Origin: Acidobacteriaceae bacterium | GTDB taxonomy: Bacteria; Acidobacteriota; Terriglobia; Terriglobales; Acidobacteriaceae | NCBI GenBank assembly: GCA_003151875.1 | Contig: PLYW01000330.1 | Span: forward strand, 1-5,073 | Length of the DNA stretch: 5,073 bases | Reading direction: 5' to 3' | Shown here: in pieces, positions 1-5,073 of the stretch | Numbering within the stretch: position 1 is the first letter of the stretch | Layout of the letters: each line of letters begins with the position of its first letter | Notes under the pieces: generated by a model | What the model was told of the DNA's origin: nothing | Database searches by the model: none | The model's input: the letters and a program-made list of their open reading frames with translations, nothing else | Translations under genes and position numbers: made by a program

Positions 1-280
1 CATGACAGCCGGCAACGAGTACTGGCTCTCCATAAGTAATGCCAGCGACGCCGGTAGTTCGTCGACGGAAGGGTGGGATCTAGCAGGCCCCAACGGCGGT
101 CCGGCGACTTGCAACTTCCGGCAGAGCGGCACCAACTACGGCGATTGCGGGTTGGGCGGGGAATCCTTCACGCTCAGCGGCAACCCCGTCGCACCGACTC
201 CTGAGCCCAGCAGCATTCTGCTGTTCGGTTCTGGCATCCTCGGCTTGGCGGGCGTCCTGCGCCGCAAGTTGACCCGGTAA
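1..280 (+). CDS. PEP-CTERM sorting domain protein, copy 1 (3' end only)
   Basis: This is the C-terminal 92 or so residues of a secreted protein whose start lies left of the window. The ATG at position 2 is not a start: it matches an internal Met (residue 134) of the complete gene at 750-1424, in the same TAGNEYW context. The visible part closely matches that gene, including the Gly-rich stretch with two Cys (CNFRQSGTNYGDC) and GGESF. It ends in a PEP-CTERM signal: a PEP motif at 200-208, a hydrophobic stretch of about 18 residues, and the basic end RRKLTR. In this family the tail is recognised and cleaved by an exosortase in the inner membrane. One substitution in the hydrophobic segment (Phe for Leu) separates its tail from the other two copies. 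The function of the body is unknown. The PEP-CTERM call is firm. Confidence 0.88.
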   Translation, partial: MTAGNEYWLSISNASDAGSSSTEGWDLAGPNGGPATCNFRQSGTNYGDCGLGGESFTLSGNPVAPTPEPSSILLFGSGILGLAGVLRRKLTR

Positions 281-309
281 ATACAAAACCCTTCCCCGAT
301 TCAAGAACG

Positions 310-334
310 GCCGGAGCTTCTGCTCCGGCTTTTT
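310..334 (+). terminator. Rho-independent terminator after PEP-CTERM copy 1
   Basis: An 8-bp perfect stem, GCCGGAGC / GCTCCGGC (310-317 with 322-329), closes a TTCT tetraloop and is followed by five T (330-334). It lies 30 nt after the stop codon. The same hairpin follows the two other PEP-CTERM genes, so each gene probably ends its own transcript. Confidence 0.9.
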
Positions 335-421
335 CTTGCTCCTGAAAAGAACCAGGGAACGAGCTGGTTTCCCGCAGCGACCCGACATAACCTGTCCCGC
401 AGCCAGTATTGGCGGTCCTCC

Positions 422-505
422 TTACCAGGTCGAGGGGCAAGGAATCGTCGAGTGCGGTGGTAGGCGCCCACTCGATGGCGCTGCTGCTCGCGCCTGAGTT
501 TCATG
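422..505 (-). pseudogene. Degraded duplicate of the glnD 3' end (copy A)
   Basis: This stretch aligns with the last 27 codons and stop of the real glnD at 2698-2782. It keeps the start of the tail (MKLRREQQR on the - strand) and the stop-codon bases TTA at 422-424. It also has a one-base insertion in the G run near 433-437, a two-base deletion near 477-481 and several substitutions, so the frame is lost after about nine codons. Homology stops abruptly after the CATG at 502-505, where the sequence switches to the upstream region of the PEP-CTERM gene. It has no start or promoter of its own and is taken to be a relic of tandem duplication. Confidence 0.85.
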
Positions 506-566
506 TTGCCCTTTTGTCGAGCTCCTGTAGAGCGGACGTCGGTTGCCCGACTAGGCCAGGGGTAAG

Positions 567-626
567 GGCAGATTGGAGGGAAATTGCCTAGAACGATGTC
601 GCAAAGAAGTGCATAGGATTGCGACA
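567..626 (+). promoter_or_regulatory. Conserved upstream block with inverted repeat, candidate enhancer site (copy A)
   Basis: Bases 567-605 are identical over 39 nt to 1707-1745 upstream of the third gene, while the sequence on either side is diverged. The block runs into a perfect 8-bp inverted repeat, TGTCGCAA (597-604) and TTGCGACA (619-626), with a 14-nt spacer. The half-sites are 22 bp apart centre to centre, about two helical turns, and lie on the upstream side of the sigma-54 promoter at 654. This arrangement suits a dimeric enhancer-binding protein, but no regulator is identified and the role is inferred. Confidence 0.5.
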
Positions 627-653
627 GAACTTAACATTCTACAGGGTTTACGG

Positions 654-668
654 TGGCACTTGAATTGC
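654..668 (+). promoter_or_regulatory. Sigma-54 (RpoN) -24/-12 promoter of PEP-CTERM copy 2
   Basis: TGGCAC (654-659), five bases, then TTGC (665-668) matches the sigma-54 consensus TGGCAC-N5-TTGC at every core position, with the invariant GG and GC at the required 10-bp gap. Transcription would begin near 680, giving a leader of about 70 nt before the start codon at 750. An identical 15-base core sits at the same distance (82 nt from the last promoter base to the start codon) upstream of the third gene. Confidence 0.85.
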
Positions 669-732
669 ACTTACCCTCGGTGGCTCCTGTCGCTAGGGGA
701 CTACCCAGTGAGTACATTTGAAACTTGAACCT

Positions 733-751
733 AAAGGAGGGTTCACTCCTT
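733..751 (+). promoter_or_regulatory. Shine-Dalgarno site that fixes a TTG start and lies in a small palindrome
   Basis: AAAGGAGG (733-740) is a strong ribosome binding site, 9 nt from TTG at 750 and 15 nt from ATG at 756. Spacing favours TTG, and the third gene has GTG at exactly the aligned position. AAGGAG (734-739) and CTCCTT (746-751) are perfect complements around a six-base loop, so the site and the first two bases of the start codon could pair with each other. Confidence 0.65.
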
Positions 752-1424
752 GAAAATGCGTATTCCTACTCTGTTACTGACAGTTCTGTGTCTTGCCTTG
801 ACTGCCTCCGCTGGTCAAACGTTCTTTAACGACGGTGGGATCGATGGCAACGACAATGGGTTCTTCATCACCGGCCCTACCTTCCCAAATCCTGCAGGGT
901 CTTTCCAGGACATTTCGAACGGGTTTATTTCAGCAGCTTCCGGTGCCCCCACCAAGCTCGAGTTCGGTGAGTGGGTACTCAACGGGTCCACGCCGACGAG
1001 TATTGGCTATGAGATAGGCACCACGGCGTTCGGCACCGACCTCGGTTCCGGGACTGTTGCGCAAAATTCCACTAACAGCGTGTTCCTCTTCAGCAATGGC
1101 TTCGGTTACGGCATTTACGACGTTACTATCCCAGTTACCTCCGCAGCCATGACAGCCGGCAACGAGTACTGGATCTCCCTGAGTAATGCCGCCAACACCG
1201 GTAGCACGCAGTCGGGAGGGTGGGACCTGGCAGGCCCCAGCGGCGGCCCTGCGACTTGCAACTTCCGGCAGAGCGGTACCAACTACGGCGATTGTGGATT
1301 CGGCGGGGAATCCTTCACGCTCACCAACCCCGGTACACCAACCCCTGAGCCAAGCAGCATTCTGCTGTTGGGTTCTGGCATCCTCGGCTTGGCGGGCGTC
1401 CTGCGCCGCAAGCTGACCCGGTAA
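750..1424 (+). CDS. PEP-CTERM sorting domain protein, copy 2 (complete)
   Basis: The 224-residue product is an exported protein. Residues 1-21 are a Sec signal peptide: a short basic start, a hydrophobic core (LLLTVLCLAL), and a likely cleavage after ASA (21/22). The body is rich in Gly, Ser, Thr, Asn and aromatic residues, as in beta-sandwich surface proteins, with LEFGEWVLNGSTPTS near 70-84 and a Cys pair at 170 and 182 that could form a disulfide outside the cytoplasm. Residues 199-224 form the PEP-CTERM signal: Pro-Glu-Pro, a hydrophobic segment and RRKLTR. In known systems this tail is handled by an inner-membrane exosortase; none is encoded here. TTG at 750 is chosen over ATG at 756 because of Shine-Dalgarno spacing and alignment with copy 3. 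It has its own sigma-54 promoter and terminator. The role of the body is unknown; matrix or surface material is plausible from the family. Confidence 0.92.
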   Translation: MKMRIPTLLLTVLCLALTASAGQTFFNDGGIDGNDNGFFITGPTFPNPAGSFQDISNGFISAASGAPTKLEFGEWVLNGSTPTSIGYEIGTTAFGTDLGSGTVAQNSTNSVFLFSNGFGYGIYDVTIPVTSAAMTAGNEYWISLSNAANTGSTQSGGWDLAGPSGGPATCNFRQSGTNYGDCGFGGESFTLTNPGTPTPEPSSILLLGSGILGLAGVLRRKLTR

Positions 1425-1451
1425 ATACAACCCTTCCCCCAGTTGTTAGAC

Positions 1452-1481
1452 GGCCGGAGCTTCTGCTCCGGCCTGTTTTTT
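1452..1481 (+). terminator. Rho-independent terminator after PEP-CTERM copy 2
   Basis: A 9-bp stem, GGCCGGAGC (1452-1460) with GCTCCGGCC (1465-1473), closes a TTCT loop and is followed by TG and six T (1476-1481). It is the counterpart of the hairpins at 310 and 2587. Confidence 0.9.
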
Positions 1482-1561
1482 GCTATTTGGAAAGAACCAG
1501 GGAACGAACTGGCTCCCCGCTACGACCTGAAGGGCTTCGCCGCCAGCATCGGCGGTTCCGC

Positions 1562-1646
1562 TTACCAGGTCGAGGGCAAGGAATCGTCGAGTTCGGTGGT
1601 CAGCGCCCACTCGATGGCCCGCTGCTGCTCGCGCCTGAGTTTCATG
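1562..1646 (-). pseudogene. Near-intact duplicate of the glnD 3' end (copy B)
   Basis: Bases 1561-1646 match 2697-2782 of the real glnD at 85 of 86 positions. On the - strand they keep all 27 terminal codons and the stop (TTA at 1562-1564). The one difference changes the Thr of MKLTREQ to Arg, which copy A also has. Homology ends sharply after CATG (1643-1646). The sequence then becomes the PEP-CTERM upstream region, so nothing upstream could make a GlnD protein. The - strand frame stays open by chance into the antisense of copy 3 but is not credible as a gene. Confidence 0.88.
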
Positions 1647-1706
1647 TTGCCCTTTTGGCGAGGTCCTGTAGAGCGGACTTCGGTTGCCCGGCCAGGCAGG
1701 GGTAAC

Positions 1707-1766
1707 GGCAGATTGGAGGGAAATTGCCTAGAACGATGTCGCAAACGAGTGCACAGGATTGCGTCG
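1707..1766 (+). promoter_or_regulatory. Conserved upstream block, candidate enhancer site (copy B)
   Basis: Bases 1707-1745 repeat the 39-nt block at 567-605 without change. The left half-site TGTCGCAA (1737-1744) is intact. The right half (TTGCGTCG, 1759-1766) keeps six of the eight complementary positions at the same 14-nt spacing, so the inverted repeat is weaker than in copy A. The site sits the same distance from the sigma-54 promoter as in copy A. The regulatory role is inferred from conservation and position. Confidence 0.45.
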
Positions 1767-1793
1767 CAGGTCAACATTCTACGGAGTTTACAG

Positions 1794-1808
1794 TGGCACT
1801 TGAATTGC
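1794..1808 (+). promoter_or_regulatory. Sigma-54 (RpoN) -24/-12 promoter of PEP-CTERM copy 3
   Basis: TGGCAC (1794-1799), TTGAA, TTGC (1805-1808) is a full core match to the -24/-12 consensus with correct spacing. The core is the same as upstream of copy 2, although the bases just after it (1809-1850) have diverged strongly. Transcription would begin near 1820. Confidence 0.85.
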
Positions 1809-1873
1809 CTATATCTTAGCGAGTCCCTATCATTTGGGGGACCATCCACTGGGTACCTTTGCGACTTGAACCC

Positions 1874-1890
1874 AAGGAGGGTTCGCTCCG
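1874..1890 (+). promoter_or_regulatory. Shine-Dalgarno site that fixes the GTG start of copy 3
   Basis: AAGGAGG (1874-1880) lies 9 nt before GTG at 1890, as in copy 2. GGAG (1876-1879) can pair with CTCC (1886-1889) around a six-base loop, a shorter version of the copy 2 palindrome. The site shows that the gene starts at 1890, although the reading frame is open back to 1443. Confidence 0.65.
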
Positions 1891-2561
1891 TGAAACATAT
1901 CGCTACTCTGTCCCTGCTCACAATCCTGTGTCTCGCGCTGGGCACAACGGCTTTCGCGGATACGATATTTAGCGAGGGTCCGGTACTTGCCGCTGACAAC
2001 GGGATATTTATCGACGGCAACGGCGGTCCATTTGGCCAGAGCCTCTCCGACGGCTTTGTTGCGGCGACTGGCGGCAGCGGCGGCCAGGTGTACTTCGCCG
2101 AGTGGGTACTCGGCGGCACCACGCCGACGGGGGTCACCTGGGCCATCGGCAACAACAATTTCAGCGGCACCTTAACATCCGCCGCGGACTTCGGCTCTAC
2201 CCTGTACTGCTCTAGTGGCGGAAGTGGCTGCGATGCATTCGGTTACGACGTTTACATCAGCCATTTCTCGATCAGCGGCACCTCGTTTACCGCTGGCAAC
2301 GAGTACTGGCTTACGCTTACGAACGCCACTGACAACCAAGGCATCGGATATAACGCGTGGGACATAACCTCTCCCGGTCCTGCGACTTGCGACGTCGAGC
2401 ACGGTGTGATCGTCCCTGGGGGCGGCGGGGCATGCGGTTTCCAAGGGGAATCGTTTACCATCACCAGTGGGGGAACGACTCCTGAGCCCAGCAGCATTCT
2501 GCTGTTGGGTTCTGGCATCCTCGGCTTGGCGGGCGTTCTGCGCCGCAAGCTGACCCGGTAA
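1890..2561 (+). CDS. PEP-CTERM sorting domain protein, copy 3 (complete)
   Basis: The 223-residue product is a paralogue of copy 2. Residues 1-23 are a Sec signal peptide (KH start, core LSLLTILCLAL, likely cleavage after AFA). The body keeps FAEWVLGGTTPT (69-80), TAGNEYWL (134-141), a Cys pair at 167 and 182, and GESFT, but much of the rest differs from copy 2. It has an extra Cys pair (107 and 114) in a Gly/Ser-rich loop. Residues 198-223 are a PEP-CTERM signal identical to that of copy 2. The frame is open for 149 codons further upstream. That stretch runs through the preceding terminator, the glnD remnant and the promoter, and would bury the signal peptide, so GTG at 1890 is the start. 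Export and exosortase processing are expected from the family. The role of the body is unknown. Confidence 0.92.
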   Translation: MKHIATLSLLTILCLALGTTAFADTIFSEGPVLAADNGIFIDGNGGPFGQSLSDGFVAATGGSGGQVYFAEWVLGGTTPTGVTWAIGNNNFSGTLTSAADFGSTLYCSSGGSGCDAFGYDVYISHFSISGTSFTAGNEYWLTLTNATDNQGIGYNAWDITSPGPATCDVEHGVIVPGGGGACGFQGESFTITSGGTTPEPSSILLLGSGILGLAGVLRRKLTR

Positions 2562-2586
2562 ATACAACCCTTCCCCATTTCAAAAG

Positions 2587-2611
2587 GCCGGAGCTTCCGC
2601 TCCGGCTTTTT
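2587..2611 (+). terminator. Rho-independent terminator after PEP-CTERM copy 3, possibly bidirectional
   Basis: The 8-bp stem GCCGGAGC (2587-2594) with GCTCCGGC (2599-2606) closes a TTCC loop and is followed by five T (2607-2611). Unlike the other two copies it is preceded by AAAA (2582-2585), which reads as a short U run on the - strand. It may therefore also stop glnD transcripts arriving from the right. Confidence 0.88.
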
Positions 2612-2659
2612 CTTGCTATCTGGAAAGAAATCAGGGAACGAACTGCCCCGCTATGACCT

Positions 2660-2691
2660 GAAGCAACGGGCTTCGCCGCCAGCATCGGCGG
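2660..2691 (-). other. Two adjacent hairpins just after the glnD stop codon
   Basis: GAAGC/GCTTC (2660-2664 with 2670-2674) and CCGCC/GGCGG (2676-2680 with 2687-2691) are perfect 5-bp stems lying 7-40 nt beyond the glnD stop. Neither is followed by a T run on either strand, so they are not classic terminators. They might protect the 3' end of the mRNA. The second stem recurs near 1536-1555 in the duplicated copy and is eroded in the first. Confidence 0.35.
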
Positions 2692-2697
2692 TCCCGC

Positions 2698-5073
2698 TTA
2701 CCAGGTCGAGGGCAAGGAATCGTCGAGTTCGGTGGTCAGCGCCCACTCGATGGCCCGCTGCTGCTCGCGCGTGAGTTTCATGCCACCGCTGGTCAGGTAG
2801 AAAGCGTCATGGGCGGTGGCACCTTCGGTGTCAATCAGCGCCACCTCAATACTGCAGCTCTGGCGGGCGAGGATGGAACTGATGGTGTGCAGCAGGCCGG
2901 GACGGTCCTGAGTGACGACTTCCAGCAAAGTGCTGGCCGGAGAACATTCCTCGTCGAAGCGCAGGCGGGTTTCGACCTTGAGCTTGACAGGCTTGGTGTC
3001 GGACTTGAGCCGCGACTCCAGCAGGCGCTCCAGCGGGGCTTCGCCCATCAGGATTTCGACAATCGACTTTTTGAAGCGCTCGCACTCCGGGGGATTCAGC
3101 TCCAGGGTGTGAAAGCGATCTTTGAAATAGAAGCTGTCTACGATGACTCCGGCGCGATTGGAGAAGGCGCTCGCCTTGGTGATGTCCATGCCCCATCCGT
3201 AGAGAATGCCGGCCAGGGTGGAAAACAGGCCGGGGCGGTCGAGGGTCACGGTGGTGAGTTCGTGCTGCCCGGCAATGCGGCGTATGGCGAGCTGTGCCGG
3301 TTGGCCGCGTAGCTGCTTCGCCATCTCGAAATGCAAAAGCACCTGTTCGGGCGAGTGCGACATGAGGTAGCGCTGAGGCAGGCCATCGAGAAACTTCAGC
3401 AGTTGCGACCGGCGCTTGGGCAGCAGCGCGGCGATGCGCTCCACTTGTGCGCTGCACTCCTCGGCATGAAATCGTTCGCAGTCGGCGCTGCGGGTGAAGT
3501 AGTTGGCGGTGCCGGTGTACAGGCGCCAAAGGTTTTCCGCCTTCCACGCCGTGAGCGCGTCAGGATTGACAGACTTGATGTCGGCCAGGGTCAGCAGTGT
3601 CAGCATCTTCAGCCGTTCGGGGGTGCCGACTTTGTGCGCCAGTTCGCGCCCAGTCTCGGGATCGTAAATGTCGCGGCGGCGCAGCGTGGACGACATCTCC
3701 AAGTGGGCGGCGATTAGGAGCCCGACGGTCTGACCGTCTTCTTCCTCCAGGCCCATCCGCTGCACCGCAGCCCCAGCCAGTTGCACGCTATTGTGAACAT
3801 GGTCGGCGCCTTCCATGCCCTTGCCGGTGTCGTGCAACAGCAGTGCCAGAAACAGCAGTTCCGGGCGCTCCAGCTCGGCCAGCAGACCGGCGAAAGGCTG
3901 CAACCACTCGACGTCGTTGGTAGCCAGCCGATGCAGCATCTCAATGGCGAGAATGCTGTGCTCATCCACGGTGTAGCGATGGTAGAGGTCGCGCAGGACC
4001 AGCGAATCGATCGCCTCGAATTCTGGAATGGCAAGCGTGAGCAAGCCCAGCGAATGCATGGTGCGCAGCGCATCCGCAGCGTAGGGCAGCACCAGGATCT
4101 CGCGCAGATGCTGCCATAAGCGCGAATCCAGCGGCATGGTATCGGCCAATCCGCGGCGCGCGTTGCCCAGTCGGCGCTCGGTCTCAACACTGAGCGCGAC
4201 GCCGTGGCGGGCGACAAAGACGAAGAGCCGCAAAGCCACGAAGGGATCGCGAGCGCCGGCGGTTTGCTGGAGATAGACGCGTCCATCCACCAGCGAAAAT
4301 TCTTCATTCGAGGAGCGCGAGCGCCACTGCTGAAATGAGCGGTACAGCGAAGAACGTTTTCTGGGAAGCTGTTCCAGCATCTGCTGCGCGTGCCGATGGA
4401 TGGTCCTGGCATGGCGAAAATACGAGCGCATCCATTCGGCAGAGGAAACGCTGCCGGACTGGGTCGCGATGCCGCGCTTGGCCAACTCGTCCTGGGCCTC
4501 CCAAGAGATGACGTTCTCGTCGCGATTGCCGCGGTAATGCAGGTAACAGCGGGTGGAGGTGAGGAAGTCCATGGCATCGAGGACTGCATCGCTTTCCGGG
4601 TTTGGCGACGCGTGGAGCGGGTCCGGCCACTTGCGCTCGGACGCCAGCGCCAGGATTGTCTCCAGCCATCGCGATACATGCAGATCGCGTAACCCGCCGG
4701 GGCCTTCTTTCAGGTTGGGCTCCAGATGAAAGATGGTGTCGCCGAAGCGCAAATGGCGGGTGCGAGTCACCTCCGCCAGACGTTGCATCAGGACATCCGC
4801 CTCGCGCGCCACAAGTTGTGGCAGGCCCTTTTCACGCAGGCGTTCGAACAGCTTGGCGTCGCCGCTCAGAAAACGGCAGTCGAGCAGTGAGACGGTGAAC
4901 TCGACATTGTCGGGGTCGAAGCGCGAGCACTCGTCGAGCGTGCGCGTCGTCGGGCTGACTCGCAGGCCGGTGTCCCACATCTCCTGGCACATACTGCGCA
5001 CCGGGTCCTTCATCCGGCCGCGCAGGGCGTCGTTCTCAGCCAGGAACAGCAGGTCGATGTCGGAATAGGGGAA
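2698..5073 (-). CDS. glnD: [Protein-PII] uridylyltransferase / uridylyl-removing enzyme GlnD (5' end outside window)
   Basis: GlnD senses glutamine and controls nitrogen metabolism by adding UMP to PII proteins when nitrogen is scarce and removing it when glutamine is plentiful. The visible 791 codons start inside the nucleotidyltransferase domain, in PYSDIDLLFL, with the metal-binding Asp pair at visible residues 5 and 7; the GG-x-GR part lies off the edge. The family motif LEPNLKEGPGGLRDLH follows at about 117-132. The HD hydrolase domain has His 372 (VDEHS), the HD pair at 414-415 (LLLHDTGKG) and DH at 424-425. The conserved ADIKSVNPDALTAW lies at about 497-510. Two ACT domains close the protein, each with DRPG (612-615 and 723-726), and are the likely glutamine sensors. 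Compared with E. coli GlnD (about 890 residues), roughly 80-100 N-terminal residues are missing. All domains are in order and no frameshift is seen. It converges with the PEP-CTERM array, and its last 27 codons are repeated there. Confidence 0.96.
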   Translation of the reverse strand, partial: FPYSDIDLLFLAENDALRGRMKDPVRSMCQEMWDTGLRVSPTTRTLDECSRFDPDNVEFTVSLLDCRFLSGDAKLFERLREKGLPQLVAREADVLMQRLAEVTRTRHLRFGDTIFHLEPNLKEGPGGLRDLHVSRWLETILALASERKWPDPLHASPNPESDAVLDAMDFLTSTRCYLHYRGNRDENVISWEAQDELAKRGIATQSGSVSSAEWMRSYFRHARTIHRHAQQMLEQLPRKRSSLYRSFQQWRSRSSNEEFSLVDGRVYLQQTAGARDPFVALRLFVFVARHGVALSVETERRLGNARRGLADTMPLDSRLWQHLREILVLPYAADALRTMHSLGLLTLAIPEFEAIDSLVLRDLYHRYTVDEHSILAIEMLHRLATNDVEWLQPFAGLLAELERPELLFLALLLHDTGKGMEGADHVHNSVQLAGAAVQRMGLEEEDGQTVGLLIAAHLEMSSTLRRRDIYDPETGRELAHKVGTPERLKMLTLLTLADIKSVNPDALTAWKAENLWRLYTGTANYFTRSADCERFHAEECSAQVERIAALLPKRRSQLLKFLDGLPQRYLMSHSPEQVLLHFEMAKQLRGQPAQLAIRRIAGQHELTTVTLDRPGLFSTLAGILYGWGMDITKASAFSNRAGVIVDSFYFKDRFHTLELNPPECERFKKSIVEILMGEAPLERLLESRLKSDTKPVKLKVETRLRFDEECSPASTLLEVVTQDRPGLLHTISSILARQSCSIEVALIDTEGATAHDAFYLTSGGMKLTREQQRAIEWALTTELDDSLPSTW

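Larger units (their letters stand above)
281..749. other. Intergenic region A
   Basis: This 469-nt gap holds no credible gene. It contains the terminator (310-334), a degenerate copy of the glnD 3' flank (about 335-420), the glnD tail remnant (422-505), a 60-nt stretch shared with region B but of unknown role (506-566), the conserved block, the sigma-54 promoter and the leader. Short open frames here do not line up with any ribosome binding site or with region B. Confidence 0.75.
1425..1889. other. Intergenic region B
   Basis: This 465-nt gap has the same order of parts as region A: terminator (1452-1481), glnD 3' flank (about 1482-1560), glnD tail (1562-1646), shared stretch (1647-1706), conserved block (1707-1745), sigma-54 promoter (1794-1808) and leader. 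The stretch just after the promoter, 1809-1850, is the least like region A. Confidence 0.75.
278..2782. repeat. Tandem repeat array, period about 1.14 kb
   Basis: Counting from the PEP-CTERM stop codons, unit A runs 278-1421, unit B 1422-2558, and a partial third unit 2559-2782. Each contains in order the terminator, the glnD tail, then (A and B only) the upstream block, sigma-54 promoter, Shine-Dalgarno site and PEP-CTERM gene. The third unit leaves the repeat at 2782, where the true glnD continues. An 87-nt stretch covering the PEP-CTERM tail and stop (200-286, 1344-1430, 2481-2567) differs by only a few bases among the three. The left end of the array is outside the window. Confidence 0.88.

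Noticed and set aside
2..280. A 92-residue gene starting at ATG position 2
   Set aside because: The ATG corresponds to internal Met 134 of the full-length paralogue at 750-1424, so this is the 3' end of a gene cut by the window edge.
521..533. Small hairpin GCTC/GAGC downstream of the glnD remnant A
   Set aside because: The stem is not kept in the equivalent place of region B, so there is no support for a function.
544..570. Inverted repeat TGCCC/GGGCA in region A
   Set aside because: The right half is changed in region B (CGGCA), so it is probably chance.
1443..1889. A 149-residue N-terminal extension of PEP-CTERM copy 3
   Set aside because: The open frame runs through the upstream terminator, the antisense glnD remnant and the sigma-54 promoter. 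The signal peptide and ribosome binding site place the start at 1890.
1562..2170. A 202-residue - strand protein ending in the GlnD tail
   Set aside because: Only the last 27 codons are glnD-like; the rest is antisense to the PEP-CTERM upstream region and gene, with no start signal.
278..2782. A mobile element or CRISPR-like array as the cause of the repeats
   Set aside because: The units are 1.1 kb with whole genes inside. There is no transposase, no terminal inverted repeat, no target-site duplication and no short repeat-spacer pattern.
2809..4119. Several + strand open frames of 100-170 codons opposite glnD
   Set aside because: They are shadows of the GC-rich glnD coding frame, with no ribosome binding sites or recognisable domains.
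3714..4679. A 321-residue - strand frame within glnD
   Set aside because: It overlaps glnD in another frame on the same strand and has the Arg/Ser/Trp/Cys-rich composition of an out-of-frame translation. The GlnD frame contains all conserved motifs.

Overview
The window looks like a chromosomal segment of a Gram-negative bacterium, most likely an Acidobacteriota member. This is inferred from moderately GC-rich DNA, PEP-CTERM tails of the PEPSSILLLGSGILGLAG type followed by a basic end, and a GlnD-type uridylyltransferase. The phylum call is by recognition only and was not tested.

Layout. The left half (1-2567) holds three PEP-CTERM secreted-protein genes in tandem on the + strand: the 3' end of a first gene (1-280), a complete second gene (750-1424) and a complete third gene (1890-2561). 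Each is followed by an almost identical rho-independent terminator. The right half (2698-5073) is the 3' part of glnD on the - strand, convergent with the array and running off the right edge.

The array is built from repeats of about 1.14 kb. Each intergenic gap contains, in order, the terminator, a degraded or nearly intact copy of the last 27 codons of glnD, a conserved upstream block with an inverted repeat, a textbook sigma-54 (-24/-12) promoter, a strong Shine-Dalgarno site and a non-ATG start codon. Only the rightmost glnD tail is attached to a real gene. The simplest reading is that a segment holding a PEP-CTERM gene plus the adjoining end of glnD was tandemly duplicated, so each new copy carried a piece of its neighbour.

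How it works together. The PEP-CTERM proteins carry an N-terminal Sec signal and a C-terminal sorting signal, and are expected to be exported and processed by an exosortase encoded elsewhere. The sigma-54 promoters suggest each is a separate transcription unit, switched on by an enhancer-binding regulator; PrsR-type regulators are known partners of PEP-CTERM/exosortase systems. GlnD is a housekeeping nitrogen-status sensor and is probably related to the array only by position. The most notable features are the captured glnD tails, the repeated sigma-54 control regions, and the contrast between constant flanks and a diverged protein middle.
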